Assembly: GCF_040436345.1 (NCBI RefSeq)
Contig: NC_133215.1
Location: 21,335,306-21,399,305, forward strand
Reading direction: 5' to 3'
DNA length: 64,000 bases
Origin: Pagrus major
Lineage: Eukaryota; Chordata; Actinopteri; Spariformes; Sparidae
In this document: in pieces, positions 12,101 through 24,499 of the stretch
Position numbering within the stretch: position 1 is the stretch's first letter
Layout of the letters: the number at the start of each line of letters is the position of its first letter
Program-made: the position numbers and the translations under genes
The notes under the pieces: model-generated
What the model was told of the DNA's origin: nothing
The model's database searches: none
Seen by the model: only the letters and a program-made list of their open reading frames with translations

Positions 12101-15100
12101 GTTTTTGCACTTATGTATATCATTAGTAATTATTTACAGTATTTCACTCCTATTAAAAACAAAACAAACAAATGAGAGCCCCAAAAGGAGCATTTTATGC
12201 AGTAATTACACAAGATGAAAGGTTTAAAGAAGAAACATACTGTATGTGTTTATGTATAGTGTTATAGTGTATAGCATAGTGGGTATTCAGACAGGCTACT
12301 CACACTATGTCCCAGATGATGCAGGCACCATCAGAGCTGGCAGTGACACACTCTTTGTCGTTACTCTTGACTTTGATACAAGTGACAGTGGCTTTGTGCT
12401 TTGCCATGGTCTCCAGCAGCAGGTGGCCATGTGGCTGCAGCTCCCAAACACGCACCTGCAGCAGGTGAACCCAAACTCATTCAACCTCACAGGAGATCCC
12501 TTTATACATCAGATATGACACTTGAGGAACATTCTCTGTTATCTTTGTTTCAATTATTTGCACATTCATCGATGCAAAGATCTTCAACAGAAATGGACAA
12601 ACAGCTTCATTAGAATAGTCTAGACTGTGACAGGAATATGTTGTCCACTAACTCATCAAGCAGGATATCTTTCTTTCTCTGATCAGTTTGGTCCTTTTTT
12701 TTAAGTTCTGTTCAGAAATACGCAGGCTGGGTAACAGGGTCAGCTTCCTTACAAATAACTACGGAGAATAACAATTCCATTTTTAAGCCTATAACTTCTT
12801 AATTGAAAGAAATAGTGTAAGTTGTGCAACCAACTGTAGCACACAATCGCAGACATCTTGGAGGAATTAGTGGGCACTTTGACTTTCAATGGGCAAAATT
12901 CAGCGCGTTTCTTATAACTGATGACATCACTGAACATTATTTCATCAATTATATGTTTGTTTTTCATTGTTTTGTGTACTGACCGGCCCTTCTCCCCCTC
13001 CACTGATGATCCTCTTGCAGTCCCTGGTGCCAGCGATGGCCGTCACACCACTCTTGTGTGCGTAGTGAATAATGAGCATGAGCCGGCCGCTTTCTGGACC
13101 AAACACGCGAATATTACCATCATTCCAGGCTAGAAGACAGTGAAATCAATTTTAAGTCACCGAGAAGATTAATTTAATTCAGTACAGTTCAGTAGTAATT
13201 GGTAATTTTAGTGGAAGTGGGTAAATTTGCAGATGTCTCTGATTCCCACCACTGATGATGCTATGTCCGTCAGTCATGAAGTCCAGGGAATTGCAGGTCA
13301 TGTTGGGTACAGTGATGCGCAGCAGCTCTTTGGGCTTGTTTATGTACCACACACGGATGTCCCCTCCAGAGCAGGTAGCAAATAATTCAGATGTTCCACT
13401 AGCAGAGAAACAGAAAAAATGAGCGATGTGGCTTTACAGTGAATGTAGGTATGACTATCTGTTGTAAAATAGTGCAAATTTAGTTAAAGACATTCAACCT
13501 AGTATCCATATTATTAATAATATGATGAAGTCAGATTCAATACATTACCCAGGTGTACAATATACCCAAAAACAAAACTGTATTTCTAAGCTTGGAATGG
13601 ACTGACATGGTTGAGGCATGCTTATGTCACCCTCTAGTGAGCACAATGGGGTACTGAAGTCATGCATTATGGGAGATAAATGGGGTTTAAACTGTTTGCC
13701 TTAAAAAGCATAGAACTACTCACACCAAAGGTTTCTGAACCATCACTTGCTATGTTTATTTTAATCTTAGGAGAAATGTTTATTTGTGAGGGAAACGTAA
13801 AAACAACTGCGGCCATGCAAATAGTGAACCAGGTCTTTCTCTGCCTATCTAATGTAGATCTAAGGCAGGTCCACCAAAGTCAGGCAACACATGCTTATAG
13901 AACCTCAAACAGTCCTATACAGATGTGGAGCCTTATTACAGAACAAATCCTCATCCTCCTATTGCAGAAGCATTTCCTAAACTCATGGCTGTGTCCTATC
14001 CTATGTCAGACATTTCATCTTAATTTAAGAAATCCTAACTAGTGTAAACTTGATTCTTTAATCGGCACTCGGCCTGTCTGGATCTGTGTTTAGAATGTAT
14101 ACGAGACTGCCTGTATCCATGATTAAAAACCTCTGTCAGGTTCTTTGAGATTCTACATTCTACAGTCTGAGTAGCCTCTTAATTCTAATATTTCAGTGTT
14201 CATGTTGTTGGCCATCTTCACTGTCATTGTCATACAGACCTAACAGCAGTGGTGCTTGAGAACAGGGTCTATGCCAACCTAACTTAGGATTCCCAAATTG
14301 GAAAATCTTCAGTTAGGATGGTTCTGCAATAGCTAAATTCCTATAAGATAAGATACCCTTTTCAGTGCAGTTAAGAAACATGTTTCTGTCGTACTAAAAG
14401 TCGAAAATTTTATCCTGAACTGAGATAAGGTAGCATTTCGGACATAGGAAGTTTCTGCTATGAGGATTCTGAACAGGCAGCTGGCCTGGCACTGTTTGAT
14501 GACTGTGTTTTTTAGAGTGGTCCTGTATAGACATTGCGCAAAATGGTTGTATTACCTCGACTGAATGTTAATCTCCAAAATGTACTGATTTTAAACAGTG
14601 CATTAGTACTTCTACCCTTTCAAAGCGACTCTTCTACAACATGATGGCGTTTGGATGGAGGATGGATATTTTTTGCCAAATTCAAAAGCTTCCATTAAAG
14701 CCATGTGCCAGTTTCTATATTCTCTCTGGTGGGTCTCAGATCAAAACCATAAAAAAACAGACTGACTGATGACTTTGACTCTTCACTCTTTCACTTGTAT
14801 GTTTGCCACTTACAATAATATGGCTACATCATTGATGGCACTGTTGTGGCTGGTGGAAATGAGTTTAGCTTCGAAGTTGTCATAACTGAAACGGTACATC
14901 TGAGCAGCCTCTGTGCCAACAAAGAACTGCTGGCCCTCTCCTCTTAGAGCAATGGAAGTCACACCCTGTTCCAGCTGGACTTCCCTAATGTGGGACAAGA
15001 GGCAAAAGAGATAACAAGCACAAACGTTTTTACATCATATTGCTTCCCTAGATATTTATCCTAATGTAATGCTGTGAACTTTTTTGATGGGAATGATTCA

Positions 15101-18100
15101 AGTGGTACTGTTGAAGGACTCACTTAAGTGTTTTGAAGTTAGTCCTGGAGCACACAGTGAAGGTGCCAGATCCAGAGCCTACAAGCAGGTCCCCAGACTT
15201 CAGTACCCTTAGGACGCTGACACCCTGCACAGAAAAGGCATGAGCACTAGGTTTTAAGATATAATGTTATTAACACACACAGAAATATCTAGGCAGTGCT
15301 GATCAAATATAGATTAAAATGATGTTACTGTATATACTCAAATATTTTCAAAAACACATTTTAGCTGTAACCGAGAACATTTGTGAACAGGCTGCCATTT
15401 TCTCCTGCATGAAGTCCAAGAACCGCCCAAACATGCATGTATCACACATTTTGTCACCTTGATTGGTCGAAGGTCCATCTAATTGCATCAACAGGCATTA
15501 TAGTTTATAACACACCTTGGAAATCAAAAATAATTTGAGAGGGACCAGACTATTTGTGAATTAATTTGCATCAGCTGAACCAAATCTATAAAACACCTGG
15601 TGACTTTACTCAAATACTGCAGCTGCCTAAATCAGTTCAAGGGTGTAGAATCAGAAAGCTCTGACACAACATGAATTAAAGAGAGTAGTTTTAATGGAAA
15701 AAGCAAGATTGAGTTCAGGACTGACAAGGTGGTACATAATGATCCATACATGACATGACATAAGCCAGTGCATATATTTTCAAAGGAGCATTCCATTGAT
15801 TCAGTCGGATCTATATACGCAGCAGCATATGCAACTATGAGTCAGAATACAAGTGAGCAACAGCTGAAACAACCTTCACAGAGCTAGATTAGGAATGTAA
15901 TGACTCCTACCTTGCTGTATTTTGGTTTAGCTGGACCACAGTCACTCAGAAATCCCGTCTTCAGTGTGACTTTCATGATGTCTCCACTGGTGGTGCCGCA
16001 GTAAATGAACTGGTCATCCTCTGAAATCTGTATAATGACACGAGCAACACTATCTAATATTGCTATATGAAGTGTACTATAAGTTTAAGGGCAATTCAAA
16101 ATAAAAGAATCATTGTGTAATATCTTATTCTGCGGCGTGCTTGTGTTCCAACATGTGTTAGTCATGTTCACAGATGATTAGTTCTGTATCTCCCCACACA
16201 TCTACTGCAACTGCACCACCAATCATTTATTGATTTTTGGCAATGGCATCATACCTCTAAACATTTCACAATCCTCTTCAGCTTGCCTATCTGACACTCT
16301 GTCGGCTTGATTTTCCCATTGAGTAGGTCCAGCTCCCAGACTCGCAATGTTCCGCTGCCCAAAAAAGACAAAGAATCATCAGAAAGACGCATTAACTAGA
16401 AGGTTCATGATAGAGAAACATTTGGAAGGTGGGTATGCCTGGAAAAAAGTCTTAAAATGATTCATTAAAATTAAATTTATTGGCAAACATTCTGAGAAAT
16501 ATAAAGTCTGTGTTCATGAGCTGCACTAGGCACAGACTTGGTTTACAGACTCACCTTCCAGCAGAAACAAAGATATTGTTTGTGTTGGAGTACTGCAGGG
16601 TGAGGCAGTGGCCAGCGCTGGAAGCTGAAGCCGGGCTCCCACAAATGGCCTGCTTGGTCTCTACATTCCACACCACTATGCTGAAAAAACACACAGAAAT
16701 CTCCTCACATACTCAAACAGAGAATATGTACAGTTGAGAGAATTTACATACTGTACATGTGCAACTAAGGTGGGACCATTCAATGAAATTTAAAGCAAAA
16801 TAGAGAATTTGAAGAATTCCACTGAAGAACTGATTTGTAGGAAATTAATGTATTTTTCAATTGTGAGAAATGTCTCTATTTGCATAAAAATGGCCTCTGC
16901 AGTAAACCCTGTCTTTACTCTTATAAACTTCTGGCCACTGCAATCTTGTTAGGATCTGGTAAGTATTATAAAAATGTCAATAAAAGGTGCAGAAGGTATC
17001 ATTTTTGAGTTCTTGAAACTACTATCCTGCTTTTCCACTGATCGTGTGTATCTTTTCCCAACTCCTGTGCAACACAACATAATGTCATTATTTGGGAGGG
17101 AGCACATGTACGTGATGTTTACCTGCCATCATCCTGACCCCCAAGGGACACCAGATACTTGTCGTTGGGGGAGAAGGCCAGTGCCTCCACCTTCGCCTTG
17201 TGGAGTAGCAGCTCCGCATAAATTGTTCGCTGTGCGTAGTCCCAGATAATTATAACGGCCTTGGAACATATGTGCATATTTATTATTATTTTTTAATGAC
17301 TGATACATAAATTACACATTTATTTTGCCCTTTTTTTCCTTACTGTAAAATGATTCAAGTCCAAATAAATTAAAAAAACAATGACTGCTTCCTTATAGGC
17401 TACCTTAAAGCCCATAAAGTTGACCTGTCCAGAGGCAATATACGATCCACTTTTGGACACTGAAATGCAGGATACGTTGTTTGTGTGTCCATTCAGGAAC
17501 TCCTGCTTGCCATCTTCGATTCTCTTCAGGATAATTGTGCTTCCCAAAGGGTAAATCAGGTGCTCTCCGTCTGGATGGACCCTCAGACCAGAAGACACAT
17601 GCCCTGATGAAACAAAGTGTAGCATAACATGAGATCTAACATGTTTTAAGATGGAAATGGACAAAGATAAACTGTTTGTGATTGTGCTGGATGGTCTCTT
17701 GTTTAAAATGGTGGATGAGCAGACAGCAGTCACAATGTGCAACCTATTACTGTTTAACAAGTAACTAATGCAACCAAGTACCCAATAGGGTTTTCTAAAG
17801 ATAGTTTAGATAACACTGGTAGTTAGGTTTTGTAGTGTTCTTTGATGTAATTCATTGCAAAGGCACAGTAGCTCAAATCCCAACAAGATGCTGAAAAACT
17901 TGTAGATTAGACTACCATAATGCAAGAGAGAAAGAGAGACCTGGCAGTATCTTCCAGAGTTGATTTATTACTTATTTACAATGTTCTTAATGGCTTGGGG
18001 CCTACTCTTCTCTTTTTAAAAAAAAAAATGATTATAATTATTTTATACTCTGCAAGTTTCTTTAAAAATATATCACGCAAATAAGTAAATCAGCAACTCC

Positions 18101-18658
18101 CTACCCATGACTATAAGAGAAGCAGGCTCAATTTAAAACGGATTTTTTTACAACACTTCCTTTACCTGACTGCCATTCTTCCTTTGTTTTATCTTTAACA
18201 CATCGTATTGTTTCTAGCATTCCTTTTCTTGCTACTTAATGCATCTTTCGTTTGTTATTCACTGAATTGCTTGGCTTGATTGTGCAATATGATTTGCACT
18301 TTTCTTAATTTGCCTGTAATTTATTTTATTATCACATTTTTACTTCATTGGGAAGCATTTTGAGCTACATTCCTGCAGGAAAACTGTTAGCCTATATGAA
18401 GTTTATTCATATATTTTTTTTTACTTCTTAAGTTCTTTTCTGACACCTCCTTATATATTTGAAAACACAGCTTTGACAATAAAAATATATAACCTAACAT
18501 ACACATACTAACTAGCATCATACACAAGTATTAAAAATGAGCTAACTGCTAGCTAACGTTAGCTAGTCAGAACTGAAAAGTTTGCAAGACAACTTACCGT
18601 TGAACCCAATGACAGCCTCCAGTTCAAGCTGAGGCACGCCGTGTGTTTCAATAGCCAT
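6134..18658 (-). CDS. cfap52: Cilia- and flagella-associated protein 52 (WD-repeat protein 16)
   Basis: CFAP52 is a WD40 protein of motile cilia, known as a microtubule inner protein of doublet microtubules. I read 14 coding exons, in coding order: 18598-18658, 17404-17603, 17123-17259, 16555-16680, 16255-16354, 15911-16027, 15124-15224, 14814-14984, 13250-13398, 12984-13129, 12304-12455, 11275-11377, 6587-6698, 6134-6315. All introns are GT-AG and all phases fit; the total is 1857 nt, 618 aa (human about 620). WD signatures recur through the length: GTLRVWEL, GGDIRVWY, ACIIWDI, VTYWDVFDG, LLKVWDYTGGEVTH. The ends also match the family (start MAIETHGVPQLELEAVIGFN, end DGAILRWKFP). At the exon 8/9 join the fish protein reads AILFGTSELF, two residues shorter than the Phe-Pro-Phe-Gly text I recall in human. 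The gene reads toward USP43 and starts just below an X-box cluster. Confidence 0.97.
7345..7987 (+). repeat. Fish hAT-like non-autonomous element (AGTACTTGAGTA-type), interrupted
   Basis: The left part (GAAGTACTCATTATGCAGTAAA, then CTTTATATACTGTCAGGTAG) and right part (AAGTAACTAGTAACCAAAGC, then CTCAAGCAAAGTACAAGTAC, ending near TCTGCCACTG) match a repeat very common in spiny-rayed fishes. About 260 bp between roughly 7520 and 7785 is not part of the family as I remember it. Confidence 0.7.
9535..9860. repeat. Interspersed repeat containing CCTAACCAGAGCATAAGC
   Basis: The text CCCTAACCCTGTGATTTTTG, then AACCTAACCAGAGCATAAGC and AAAGAAATGTTGCAACATAA, is one I associate with a repeat found in many teleosts. 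Boundaries and class are uncertain. Confidence 0.4.
11520..11625. repeat. Fragment of a GCCGATA-rich fish repeat
   Basis: AGAGCCCGACCAATACAC followed by repeated GGCCGATAT / TATCGG words is the known start of a dispersed teleost repeat. Only about 100 bp is recognisable, inside cfap52 intron 11. Confidence 0.55.
18330..18412 (+). repeat. Degenerate LINE/SINE 3'-end fragment
   Basis: GAAGCATTTTGAGCTACATT followed by TATATGAAGTTTATTC resembles the decayed 3' tail of a teleost retroelement whose consensus ends in a TATAAATAAAGTTT-like text. It lies in cfap52 intron 1. Confidence 0.4.
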
Positions 18659-18775
18659 GGCTGAGAAACTCAATTTATTATCGCTTTCTCCCGTAAAGTG
18701 TTAAAATGGGGTTGCTTTCATCAATTAATTCAAATTTTGCTGGATTAAAACAGCCCTGACGGGTTTCCATCTAAC

Positions 18776-18840
18776 AGGCAACTAACGACAAACAAACGTC
18801 GCCTAGCAACAGCTGGGGTTCTATCGGCAACTGTCATTGG
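18776..18840 (-). promoter_or_regulatory. cfap52 promoter: X-box (RFX) cluster and CCAAT box
   Basis: At 18798-18810 the sequence GTCGCC-T-AGCAAC fits the two-half-site X-box bound by RFX factors. Two further GGCAAC half-sites lie at 18777-18782 and 18826-18831, and a CCAAT box on the gene strand at 18836-18840. All fall 118-182 bp before the cfap52 ATG. RFX X-boxes are the established control sites of ciliary genes, which fits this gene. Confidence 0.75.
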
Positions 18841-18859
18841 TCAGTTAACCGTCTTCGCT

Positions 18860-20777
18860 GCCTTCACGTGCTGTTGGAAATTTCTTATCTTCAAAGCGGT
18901 GCACGTAAAAACCTTCAGATAAACTCTTTAACTTTAACTCGACTGTTGATTTTACAGGCAGGCAACATGCATCAGAATTGTTAAGTACACAAAGACAGAC
19001 GTCACACACAATAAAAACAATAGACAGTTCATTGGTGGCCGTGTTTTATATGAAATAACTTCAGAGATAACCCCACTGAGAGACTTCAAAGTTCATTTCA
19101 CATTTTCATCGGTACAACTAAAGCACGATTTGAGATTATTATCTGAGTATGTATTTCAAAAGAGTAGGGGGCCCATTGTTTTGTTACTGTGCAGTTATAC
19201 AGCACTATGTATAATGTATAATGAATGTATCCACAAGCAAAACAATGGATTACATAACTACACAATATATATGCCATACAGTACATATCAATATAAAATA
19301 GAGATAAAAAAAAAATGTTTAAAGGACAGACTTACTATATCAATCTTAATTTTACACAGCTGCTGCACTCTCCTCTCAAACCACTGCGCAACATCGAACT
19401 TTAATTTCTGATGACACTGCAATCAGTGATCTCACAGCAGGTGTTTCCCATTAGTGGTGCGAGGTAATGTACCTGCATAAAGAATATAGTGTAACTGCAC
19501 TTTTTCTGCTCCAGCATTAATAGCATTAACAATTCTGTGAGGGTTTAATTATGAAAGAGAACTTGTTGTAAGAGTATAAAAACTGTCTATTTTTGGCCAC
19601 TTTGTGTATAAGATGTGCAGAAAAAGGAAATTCCTTTAATCAAATGCAGTAAGAAAACCACTGAGCTACTGGTGTGAGCTGTACCATGCATGAATCTTAG
19701 ACTGGTTTATATTTGTGCTTTCTATGGAGTTGTTACTGTGAGGTAGCAGAATACATCGGATAAAGTTCATCACCACTAGAAAGCAGAAATTTAGTCAAGA
19801 CTATAGACCGAATCACAATGTTTGTTTACAATAACTTTGGGGGAGAAAACCCCTGCATCACGCATTAGCTTACATAAAATGTATTATTTCAAAGTGTATA
19901 GATCTAATTTATCTAAAATGCATGTTTGATGCTTTTATATCTCATTAATAACAACACTAACGAAAGGTTGCAGACCTAATTTACCGGTTAAGCTAAAGAC
20001 TAAAGAAAATGAGCTTGAGTTTACCTAAAATTAGCAGCTACTTTGAGATGTTGCTGTAGTGTAGATACCAAAGAGGCTAGCAAAGCAAACCGATATATAA
20101 AATATAATAATATAAAACATAAAAGCAGAAATGGCAGATAGGTTGGATCACCTTGTTTTACTATATATCTTTAAACGCTACAGTTGGGTCTGAAAATGAC
20201 AATAAAAATAAACAAGTTTGCCGATTTCTGAAATCTCTGCAATGCAAGTTAACAGCCAGTTTTCCACACAGAAGTGACTGTTGTTGTTAGCGCGACGGTC
20301 TATAGTCTGGTATCTCAATTAATAATAATGTTATAGAGACTTGGTCAGTATCGCATCTATTAATCAGTCTGGTTGAATCTCAAATAGATTTTCATTTTCA
20401 GGCCTTCTGGCAGGGTAACTCTACTTCGGTTGTGACAGATCTCATGGTTAATGATCAACAGGAATTCATTTCATGATATGAGATATTCTTTTACATTATT
20501 TAAAGGCAAGTTCAAATCTGTCAGGAAGAAAAGATGTAAACAGAGCTTCCACACATACAGCAGCGTGCTTAAATTTTCAGTTAATCTGTGTTCACCCAAT
20601 TAACAGAAGAGAACATAACCGGAGCCCTGACTCATACTTTGTATACACACAGAGCTAGCAGCAACAGGCAACACCTCAAAATTAGTGATCGATGTAATAC
20701 AAAACAAATATCATAAATCAGTAGATTTTAACTTGACTGTAGCGCCAGAAAAATTGCTTTAAGAGGAAATGTCATTT
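18860..20777. other. Intergenic region between cfap52 5' end and zinc-finger gene 3' end
   Basis: AT-rich, with no coding exon, RNA gene or clear repeat that I can support. It should include the 3' untranslated region of the zinc-finger gene, though I found no AATAAA on the minus strand close to the stop. Confidence 0.6.
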
Positions 20778-22250
20778 TCAACTGCTAGGATTCTCAGAGG
20801 GTCCTTCAAAACTTGATGTGTCTTTAGATGTGTCCATAGACATCTGTCTGTGTGCGTGTGTCCTCCGGTGCCTGCTTAGAGAATGGCTCCATGAAAACCT
20901 ACGACCACAGGTGAGACACAGATAGGGTCTTTCGCCTGTGTGTGTCCGCTGATGTTTTGTCAGTGACTTGTACCTTGTGAACGTCGCCCCACATTCATTG
21001 CAAATATACTTCTCAGACTTAATGTGAACATTTTGTTCGTGTTCTTTCATGTTGCCCAGCTGTGAGAAGCCTTTACCACACACTGGGCAAAGATGTGGTT
21101 TCTCCCCCGAGTGCGTCAATCCGTGAATATTCAAATCCTGACGGGAATAAAATCCCTTCCCACAGATAATGCATTTGTACGGTCTTTCTCCTGTGTGGCT
21201 CCTCATGTGTCTTTTAAGTCCTTCCGAGCGGGAGAAGCAGCTCTCACACAGGGTGCATCTGAAAGGTTTCTCTCCTGTGTGTGAGCGGAAGTGTCGACGG
21301 AGCTCTGAGGCCTTGAAAAAACACATCCCGCAGTCGGCGCAGCAGTGAGGTTTTTCTGGCTGCTCCTCATGCGTCTTTTCGTGTGCTTTGCAGTGACCGG
21401 ACTCGGAGAATCCTTTTCCACAGACCGAGCACGTGAAAGGCCTCTCCCCAGTGTGCATCCGTTTGTGACGGACGAGTTTATTAAGTTTGCTGAATGTCTT
21501 CATGCAGTACGAACATTGATGAGGCACCTTCGGTTTCTTTGAATGGGTGCGCTTATGTCTCTCTAACTTTGAAGGCCTGTTGAAAACTTTTCCGCAGTCA
21601 GGACAGGGGTGCTTGTTAGTCCTGTTGTGGCAATTCTGGTGTCTGAGCAGCTTCTCCTGTTGCGTGAAAGTTTTATCACAATGTTGACACTGATGAAGAG
21701 TCTTGGGCTTCCTCGTGTGTACAGGTTTATGCCTCTCTAGCTTTGATGGTCTGTCAAATACCTTGCCGCAGATGGAGCAAGGATAACACTTGTCGGATAT
21801 GTTGCTCCCTGGCTGTTTGGAGTTCTCGGGCTCAGTGGCGTTTGAAGCATCATTGGAATCTGATTCTGAGATGACCTTCACAACGACTTCTCCTGGACCT
21901 GAGGACCAATCACATCCAAGAATATCTTCTGAATACTTCAATGAACAAATTGACTGGAAAGAACTCTCAGCAGAATACAATAATTACTTTTATCAGCGAC
22001 TAATGTTAAACAATTATTCAATTAAACTGAGAACAAGAAAGAAACAGAAGTAAGTTCAGTGTGACAAACACCTGCAATCCACATTTAGGGTTGCAGGGAT
22101 ATTTTACTGAATGGACATTCAATCTTCTGCAATCTAGCAATCTTCTGCATTATGAAGAATAATAAAGAAAAATTAAAATGCAAAAAAGTATCAATACTTA
22201 CTTTCCTCTGAAGATTCTGTTTTAGGGGCAGATGCAGTGTCTGGACCCAT
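20778..22250 (-). CDS. C2H2 zinc-finger protein (11 fingers)
   Basis: Probable sequence-specific DNA-binding nuclear protein. There are two coding exons: 22202-22250 (ATG at 22250, 16 codons plus one base, donor GTAAGT) and 20778-21898 (acceptor CCTCAG), together 389 aa with stop TGA. The acidic N-terminus (residues 1-54) has no KRAB, SCAN or BTB domain that I can see. Eleven fingers fill residues about 55-364, followed by a Ser/Thr-rich tail. Fingers 5-11 are mostly joined by TGEKP/TGERP-type linkers. Fingers 1-4 have unusual linkers (TRKPKTLHQC, SKKPKVPHQC), and fingers 1-2 and 3-4 look like a duplicated pair. The frame continues upstream of 21898 with no stop to 21980, but that part precedes a good acceptor and is likely intron. 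I cannot name the orthologue. Confidence 0.9.
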
Positions 22251-22251
22251 G

Positions 22252-24499
22252 CTGCAGCCTATTTAGATACAACACATGATCAGACACAAACAGAGGAATT
22301 GGAAGATTACATCAGTATTGGAGGGCAGTAATTTAGTGTTGGTCTTTTTAGTTATGTAATAGTTCATCATGTAAATCTGATAATGACATATTGGCTAATT
22401 CAAAACATTTTTTAAATATAAACACATAACATAGTCTTGATAGTGACTGTAGATTTGCTTTTGTTTTTGTACAGCTATAAAAAATCACCTTGTCAATGCT
22501 TTCTGGATGACAAACTATTTAGCAGTGATACTTACTTAAATTACCACAAATGTTCTATACTGCATTGTTTCCTTCCGCATTGGCTGACTGATACATCAAT
22601 AGCAAATCCAAATGTTAAATGACTTAAAAAGGTATAAATACAGTTAAGTGCAAGATTTACAAGTTGAATGTGCACACTGGATATATATTTATTCTGTGAA
22701 ATCCTGTTGAATTTGTTTAGAGGCCATGCAAAATTGTATCTTACACTTGGGAGATCACAGTGTACACGAGTGTCATGATTTATATGTGTACAAACATGAT
22801 GATGACGTGATGAAAGAAAGAAATATATGGTCATGATTTCAACCAAGCAGGATTTAAAAGGCTCCATTTTGGGTCATTTTTCAAGCACCATCGCCTCTCG
22901 AGACAGACACAATGACTATGATCCACCCTTCACAGCTGTAAAGCTATTCATAATGCTGACTTCTGAGGGTCCAACGTGTAGCTCACAGTATTTCAAAGAG
23001 GACTGAGGGGATGAGAGTCGAACGACACTAACACTGGAAACGTAATAGACTTTAATATAAAGTAACGTTAGTGAATGCATCTCGGATTGGAAAGGAGCCA
23101 GTGCTGACTGATAAAAGACCAGATGTTGATTTTATGATGAATGTAACATCTGCAAATGGGCAGGGCAACTAAGCTTTTAGTTTTTAAAGATGAGCTTAGC
23201 ACGACCCCGCTTCATGACAGATAACCCCTGACTGTTATATGGTTAACGCAAGTCATATTTTTGCTGAAGTGGCATTAAAAACTAAGGGTAGATGATTATC
23301 TGGGACACACATGCAACACAGACAGAGCTACGTAAGCTAACTAAGCTAAAGCTAACGTTGTTGTCGCGTTAACAAACAGAACCGTTTAAGACTGAGCAGG
23401 GCATATAAGATTGAGTCCCACCTCTCTAATACTCCTTAAAACCGAAGGCTGTCACATCTTTTGTCCGCAGCGTTTTTAATGTAACCTACTTCACATTTCA
23501 AGTTAGCTAGTTGCAGAAGCTTGCTAAACAGGCTACAGCAGTGAGAGTGCACACCAGCCCGTCCCCTGCATGATACATTCAGGGGCTGCACGTAAGTCCG
23601 TATTTTTACCGTTCATGCGCCCCAGAGGCTTACCTGCTTTGTGTTGTGGTATCAGAGCAGCTAATGAGAAGAAAGTACGCGTCATGTACCAACTGGGTTT
23701 TTATTAAAAATGTGCGGACTAACTTAAACAACGACTAGATACAGTTGAGTAGATACATCCAAATCATACACTGACTTACATCTCCAGACCGAAATGTAGA
23801 CTATTTTTGTTTTCGACATCCTTTCACTGAGCCGCGTTAAACTTTTTTGTCTGTTATCACAAAAAATACAAACATCAACAACAAAACAAACAAACAACAA
23901 ACTCGTTTTCCCAATTCAAATGTGGCCCTTAACGCTCACAATAATTCCAACAGCACAAAAACGCAGCATAGTTGGTCAGTAATGTCAGTGTCACATCATT
24001 TTTAAAAATATTTTTACTATATCTACATCTTACACAACTTACACACGTTAACAATTTCAAGATTATGAACTTACCGACAGTTAGGCTACGTAAAAATATG
24101 TTTTCAGTCTGAAACTCAGTTGCTTTTGACCGCATTACAAAGGCTATATAGTAATAAAAAAAGCATTCTATTCAAAATAAAGGTCAGATATCTGAATAAG
24201 ACACAAGAAGACAAACAACTGATCATCACATGATAAAAAGTGCATAACGTTTATGTGTATCAAATTCAGAATTATGGCAAAATGATACGAAACAAAACAG
24301 TCCAGTTAGACAATATAAGTGATATACAGCTATCACAAATAGACTTGACTTGATATGTATAAAACAGGTCAAGAAAAATCTCTCTCAATCACCTCACATA
24401 ATATGTGCATAAATGTGTATTACACAAATAAATATCACACAACAATTACAACACAACGATCGAGAACAACTTGCTGACCGTTTACCAAGACATGCAAAG
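22252..24499. other. Zinc-finger gene 5' intron/promoter and spacer to the TBC-TLDc gene
   Basis: Apart from the possible first exon at 23634 and GCTAAC-type words at 23330-23360 and 23500-23530, I see no gene or RNA. The stretch 23720-24480 should hold the 3' untranslated region of the TBC-TLDc gene. Confidence 0.55.
23634..23700 (-). other. Possible non-coding first exon of the zinc-finger gene
   Basis: A strong donor, CAG|GTAAGCC, lies on the minus strand at 23633-23627, and the acceptor GCTGCAG sits just before the CATG of the coding start (22251). This suggests a 5' untranslated exon ending at 23634. The upstream limit is a guess. Confidence 0.4.
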
